Assembly (NCBI RefSeq): GCF_000203795.2 | Contig: NW_006281103.1 | Location: 95,067 to 159,066 of the forward strand | Reading direction: 5' to 3' | DNA length: 64,000 nucleotides | Source: Batrachochytrium dendrobatidis JAM81 | Lineage: Eukaryota > Chytridiomycota > Chytridiomycetes > Rhizophydiales | Shown here: positions 59,816 through 64,000 of the stretch, in pieces | Position numbering within the stretch: position 1 is the first letter of the stretch | How the letters are laid out: the number at the start of each line of letters is the position of its first letter | The notes under the pieces: model-generated | What the model was told of the DNA's origin: nothing | Seen by the model: the letters and a program-made list of their open reading frames with translations, nothing else | Database searches by the model: none | Program-made: the position numbers and the translations under genes

Positions 59816-61170
59816 TTAAATTGCCTGTGAATTGGCAATATTGGCATTGAGGGCAACGCGTTCAGCAGCAGCAGCTTCTAGCGCACCAGTCTTGGTTCGA
59901 ACAGAGGCTGAATGTTGAACTGCCTCATGAGCAAAGAAGTGTTGTACCCATCCAGCCAACGCAGCACCAGTTAAATCACCAACCCAGTAAATCCAATGAT
60001 GAGTCCAGCCTTGACCTGAAATGAGAGTAGGTCCAAATGCACGGGCTGGATTGAATGCACCACCAGATACAGATCCACCAATCAATCCAAGAAATCCAAG
60101 TGTAAACCCAATCGCCAGTGGAGCAAATCCTGCCTTGGTTGTACCTGATGTCGTGTAGATTGTAAGGTTGTTGCCAGAAGACTTGTTTTTCTCTCCTCCA
60201 GCCGTAGCTACTTTGACACCCTTGGTATCAACTATTCAAAAATAAATCGGTAATAACAAGTCAAAAACAAGACTGTTGATTTCTAGTTTAAAACGGGAAA
60301 ACAGATCAGTAACATACCCGTATCAAAAGCAGTAGCAAAAATGACATAAACAAGGATAAACGTGAGAATAAGCTCCATAAAGAACGCCTGAGCAAGATGT
60401 GCACTAGAATCGATATCTACAACTAAAAATTCTGGGATGTTCCAAACACCACCGCCATTGACACCAGGAAAGACAGCAAATAAAAATAGGGTAGATAGTA
60501 TTGATGCCAAGAGTTGGATACCAATAAACGCCAGTCCTTTACGCACTGATACTTTGCCAGTAATTACAGTAGCAAAGGTGACAGCAGGATTAAAATGAGC
60601 TCCTGACACGTCTGCAAAAGAATAGATAAGAGCTACAGATGCCAAGGTTGTAGAAAGTGCCCCAAGAACGAGATTTTCTGGATTGGCTTGTCGACCGTTG
60701 TTGACTGCTGTTGCCTCAACAATAAAAAGAAAAAGAAATGTGACTAATCCTTCACCAAAAATAGCACGAAACATCTACATGTAGACACGCAAAACATGTC
60801 AGTTAATGTATCCAACATCTGAATAGGTTCAGACGCGTAACGAGCTGAACACGACCCAATATTCATTCAAGATGAAGAAACCAAGAAATACAGAGTACAT
60901 CTATACATATACTGTCTTGACTAGTACAAACTAAACCATCAGTTTCATCAAATCTCAGCAAAAACTTACAACACGCTTTTTTTCGTCCATTTCGAAACTA
61001 AACTCTTGAGTCTCCTTCTTAATGCCCAAGTACCAATCATAAGGGTTCCAGCTAAACCTTTCAGAGGGAGGAACCACATTGACGTCTTCAAAATCACCAG
61101 TAGGTGTAGGGTCAATGTCAATGGTAGAGTCCTGAATTTCACTGAATTCAGTTTTTCTAAACTCGGCCAT
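59816..61170 (-). CDS. Aquaporin (MIP family water channel)
   Basis: Three exons (60970-61170, 60318-60774, 59816-60231; GT-AG) give 357 residues. The first 67 residues are a polar cytosolic extension. Six membrane helices follow with the two pore loops S-G-A-H-F-N-P-A-V-T and G-G-A-F-N-P-A-R-A-F-G-P. The residue after N-P-A-R is Ala, not the Asp of glycerol facilitators, so a water channel is more likely than a glycerol channel. The H-W-I-Y-W-V-G sequence of helix 6 is also typical. The loop encoded at the start of exon 3 (G-E-K-N-K-S-S-G-N-N) is longer than usual. The C-terminus is an Ala-rich helix ending near the membrane. Osmotic control in a wall-less zoospore is a plausible role (inference). 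Confidence 0.93.
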
Positions 61171-61568
61171 GGTTGGAATAAAATGCTATTCTCACAGTAC
61201 GAATAAATACAGCAGTTTAAAATTGAAATAAAACTGATTATGTAGTATTTATATCTACTTTTAGTCTATTTTACAAACACCTTGTCACGTGTAAAATGTT
61301 TGCGTTTGTTGGTTGTTCTGTCAACAAGATATTTGCATTGGGCCAGCATGGCATGCAATATTATCTTTAGGTAGATGTCTTGTAGTGCTATTGAAAGACT
61401 GAACCAAACCATTCAACTTAAATGCTGGTTATCCACGAAAACTGAGCTTACAACATGTCGCAAGTATACCATTTACAAGTTTATTTAGTAAAATAGACTC
61501 GCGTAGTTGTAAAGCAAACAGAAACCGTGCAGTGAATCAGTCCAAGTGACTGGCATAGATCATGAAAA
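61171..61568. other. Promoter of the aquaporin gene and 3' end of ERGIC3
   Basis: No gene is seen. A CACGTG box at 61286-61291 lies 116 bp upstream of the aquaporin start. Confidence 0.5.
61286..61291. promoter_or_regulatory. CACGTG box upstream of aquaporin
   Basis: The hexamer lies 116 bp upstream of the start codon at 61170, the same distance as in the seven-helix gene. Confidence 0.4.
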
Positions 61569-63336
61569 TTACGTATTCTTGCCAATTTCCACCTTTGCCT
61601 GAATACTGCGCTGCGTGGCAAATAAAAGTGCATCAATCATACCAGCAACAGTGAATACACCTCCAATAATCGCACACAGATCAGTCAAAAAATGAGTAAA
61701 TGGTTTGCGAAACTCTTTAAACTTGACCAACATGGGCGATATTTCAAAGTTGAAAAACACTCCTATTATTGTTTAGTTATCAAGTACCAGTAGGTATAAT
61801 GAAAAAGGTTAGACTTGGTTAAAAGTAAATACAATGACAAAATTGACACTTTCCTGGCATGCCGATGGGGAGAGCTCCAAAAAGAGGCGTCACATCTTGC
61901 TCATGTTCAGTAACAGAAAACTGATTTGTTGTCAACTGTGATCCATTCAAATAGCTGATATCAGTGCCAACAACCTTGATGTAGTACTGATATGAAAAAT
62001 ACTTTGTTGGCGGTGTTTTGGTTACAGTGTCAAGTGGATTAACAAATGAGCTGCTTTCACCAAACGAAAGTTCATGGATTGTGTGTTTGAAGTTGAATGA
62101 TCCATTGGGAGCATTATAGTCGTGTAGATCGTGAACATGCAAAGCATTTTGCTGAAAACTGTGGCCAGGTGCAAAATGAATGTTTCCTTGCACCTTGTTA
62201 ACTTCAATATGACCATATATATTGCAAGCTTCGTTTATTTGAGTTTCCATCCGTTTTGACCATCCTTCACGCACGCACTAGCATTTACAATTGATTCCAA
62301 TCCAAAAACTGTTAATACCAATCAAAGAGTGTATAGCTTATTGATACATAAACACAATACAAGACTATTCAGCACTTTAAACTACCTGTTCAATAGAGTC
62401 AGGGTCAGTAAAAGACCACCCGCTTCGTTCATAAGCTTCCTGAACTTGCTCACAAGTATTGCAGCATTTTGATTCTGGAGCAACACCGCCATAGCAACTA
62501 CCACAGTATTTTGGATCTAGAGCCATATCGCGAATTTCCTTTTTTACACCAGATGAATTGGTATTTCCAAGTTCTAGAACGGTTTACAAACAATCCAAAT
62601 GAAGTAATCAGATGCATACTCGCAACTTGAAAGATTTAAAATAAACCAAGACTTACCACTTTTTTGTTTTTCAAGTAAGTTGCCCAGTTGGTCAATACGA
62701 ACCTTGTGCATTGAATGTGGTAGATTGTTTTGATGCTCTCCAGAAACATCCATGACATCGACGCTTAATACTATATACGTTTAGTTGATTCAAAAACAAG
62801 TCGGAGTTGAAGATTAGATGACAGAAACAGCTTGAAAACAATACACCTTTCTATACTTACAATAGCAAGGCATATGATAAAAAGTGACATTGAGGTTGAT
62901 ATTCATCTTTTCCTTGCGACCTTTATCGACCTCGAGACTGGGTAGCATTTCTTTTTGATACCAATCGGTAAACTCTGAAAAGGTCAGGAATAAGATGACC
63001 AGTGTAGAGACCACAGTGACTGAGATGACCATCAATTTATTTATACATGAGCACAATTAAAAGGTGAGCATCACTGATAAACAGTTCAAAATCAATGCAG
63101 CTTCGCACTGACTAGAGAATAAGACATCTGGCACAAAACAATGCAAGATCTGGAGGAGTGAATGAACCAGGAGAATAAATACTACCTAAAGCACCACTAA
63201 TAGTTCTGATACGAAAATCATCTAGTGGTTTAGCATATGCATCGTATTTTTTGAGGTCCGATAAGATGCCAGTAGACCCAGAACCACCAGTAGCAGAATT
63301 GATTCCACCAACTAGACGTTGACGCAATTCTGACAT
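61569..63336 (-). CDS. ERV46: ERGIC3/Erv46-type COPII cargo receptor
   Basis: Six exons (63186-63336, 62861-63019, 62657-62770, 62386-62573, 61854-62277, 61569-61762) give 409 residues, near the usual ~385-415. Family signatures include L-K-K-Y-D-A-Y-A-K-P-L-D-D-F-R, F-Y-H-M-P-C, the luminal Cys-rich C-G-S-C-Y-G-G with C-C-N-T-C, and F-T-H-F-L-T-D-L-C-A-I-I-G-G-V-F-T-V-A-G before the end. Two membrane helices flank a large luminal domain. The protein cycles between ER and Golgi as a cargo receptor with Erv41. The fifth intron has the donor GAAAGTG instead of the expected GTAAGTG (position 61852), while its acceptor TAG is normal and the join keeps the conserved G-M-P-G-V-F-F. An upstream in-frame ATG at 63384 would add 16 residues. 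Confidence 0.92.
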
Positions 63337-63764
63337 TTGAATAAAAACTAAAGGCATGCCAGAATTGAAGTTTGATGTGTTCATATCCTCATGTAAATCA
63401 TGTGATTTGGATTATTATCAAGCTTCACTGCCGTATTCACACAACGCCAAGAAATGTTCAAATGTTCAAATTGATTAAATTCCAAATACTGAAAATGTTC
63501 AAAGCAATTCGTGGTAAAAAGTACAAATATTTAACCATTGTTTATTCCAGAGTAATGACTGCAAGATAAATACATAAAATATTCCACTTTACATGAATAC
63601 AGCAATGAATAAAACAAGATACGCATTCAAACCATGCATAACACATAGTGTAGAGTACAACGAATTAAAACTAGAATTGCATTTAAAAGTCCAAAAAACT
63701 GCTCACAGCATACTGATCTAGGGTTGATAGTTTGGCAGTATATACTCGTTATTTTTCTGCACTC
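63337..63764. other. Intergenic region with transposon-derived 3' module
   Basis: 63498-63705 is about 97% the same as 48490-48695 and holds words (TTTATTCC, ACATGAATAC) also found behind the transposase relic at 22.57 kb. Like the other copy, it sits immediately behind a minus-strand gene. Confidence 0.75.
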
Positions 63765-64000
63765 TCATCCTTTTTGTCCTCGTGTATTAAGCGTAGGATC
63801 GTGCTGTGAAGAAAGATGAGGCAAAGACAAGCTGGAATGAATTTTGATTGTAGTAGACACACTAACATCTCCGCCATACACTACTTTCTGTAAACTCCCA
63901 TCGCCAATATGAGTTCCATGACTTGGCTCATCAGATGCACGCACTCGATGCTCCTTGAACAAATGGTGCATAATGCCTGGTTTACCCGACACGCTTGTAT
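63765..64000 (-). CDS. C-terminal end of an unidentified gene, cut by window edge
   Basis: The minus-strand register is open to the window edge and ends with TGA at 63765-63767, giving 78 residues of a polar, His/Gly/Ser-rich sequence (G-K-P-G-I-M-H-H-L-F-K-E-H-R-V-R-A-S). No domain is recognisable. An alternative end is possible: a consensus acceptor (TTCTTCACAG, coding strand, about 63803-63812) would switch the register to one ending K-K-D-E-S-A-E-K. The start lies beyond 64000. Confidence 0.45.
   Translation of the reverse strand, partial: TSVSGKPGIMHHLFKEHRVRASDEPSHGTHIGDGSLQKVVYGGDVSVSTTIKIHSSLSLPHLSSQHDPTLNTRGQKG

Noticed and set aside
1..64000. CRISPR array or bacterial operon signals
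   Set aside because: The tandem repeats lack constant repeat/unique spacer structure, and the genes are intron-containing eukaryotic genes.
1..64000. tRNA or rRNA genes
   Set aside because: No cloverleaf with the usual A and B box words was found by eye; a tRNA scan would be decisive.

Overview
The window looks like nuclear DNA of a chytrid fungus, most probably Batrachochytrium (inference). The evidence is short GT-AG introns in conserved eukaryotic genes, several secreted Ser/Thr/Gln-rich proteins with near-identical signal peptides, a Crinkler-like P-loop gene, a pepsin-like aspartic protease, an SF3B3 orthologue and a very repeat-rich AT-leaning background. The heavy recent repeat load would fit B. 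salamandrivorans better than B. dendrobatidis, but the species cannot be fixed from the sequence alone.

Layout. 1-1.7 kb is single-copy DNA with no convincing gene. 1.7-20.9 kb is a higher-order satellite made of a ~1.65 kb unit (A, four copies), an 11-mer minisatellite (C, four tracts) and a ~1 kb unit (B, eight copies or part copies). A 1.57 kb LTR retroelement with identical LTRs has inserted into one B unit at 12.8-14.4 kb. 20.9-23 kb holds a broken Tc1/IS630-type transposase. 23.5-26.1 kb and 37.2-39.8 kb form a large inverted repeat, each arm carrying a secreted-protein gene. Between and just beyond the arms lie a nonsense-riddled Crinkler-like pseudogene, a coiled-coil relic, further secreted repeat proteins and an aspartic protease with an altered catalytic motif. 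This is the accessory, host-interaction type of compartment.

From 42.8 kb on the window becomes core genome with compact intron-containing genes: a secreted 5'-nucleotidase (plus a collapsed duplicate of it), a seven-helix membrane protein, a FetB/ALS3-type transporter permease, a protein built from six exon-encoded helical repeats, splicing factor SF3B3, an ankyrin-like protein, an aquaporin and the COPII cargo receptor ERGIC3/Erv46. The last gene runs off the window edge.

The most interesting signals are: (1) the retroelement's primer-binding site is an exact 12-nt complement of the predicted 5' end of its own transcript, the hallmark of Tf1-type self-priming; (2) a gene in which every intron is phase 2 and each exon encodes one copy of a SAP-like repeat; (3) a paired inverted duplication in which flanks and signal peptides are conserved but mature secreted proteins have diverged; (4) pseudogenes broken only by in-frame stops; (5) an ERGIC3 intron with GA instead of GT at its donor.
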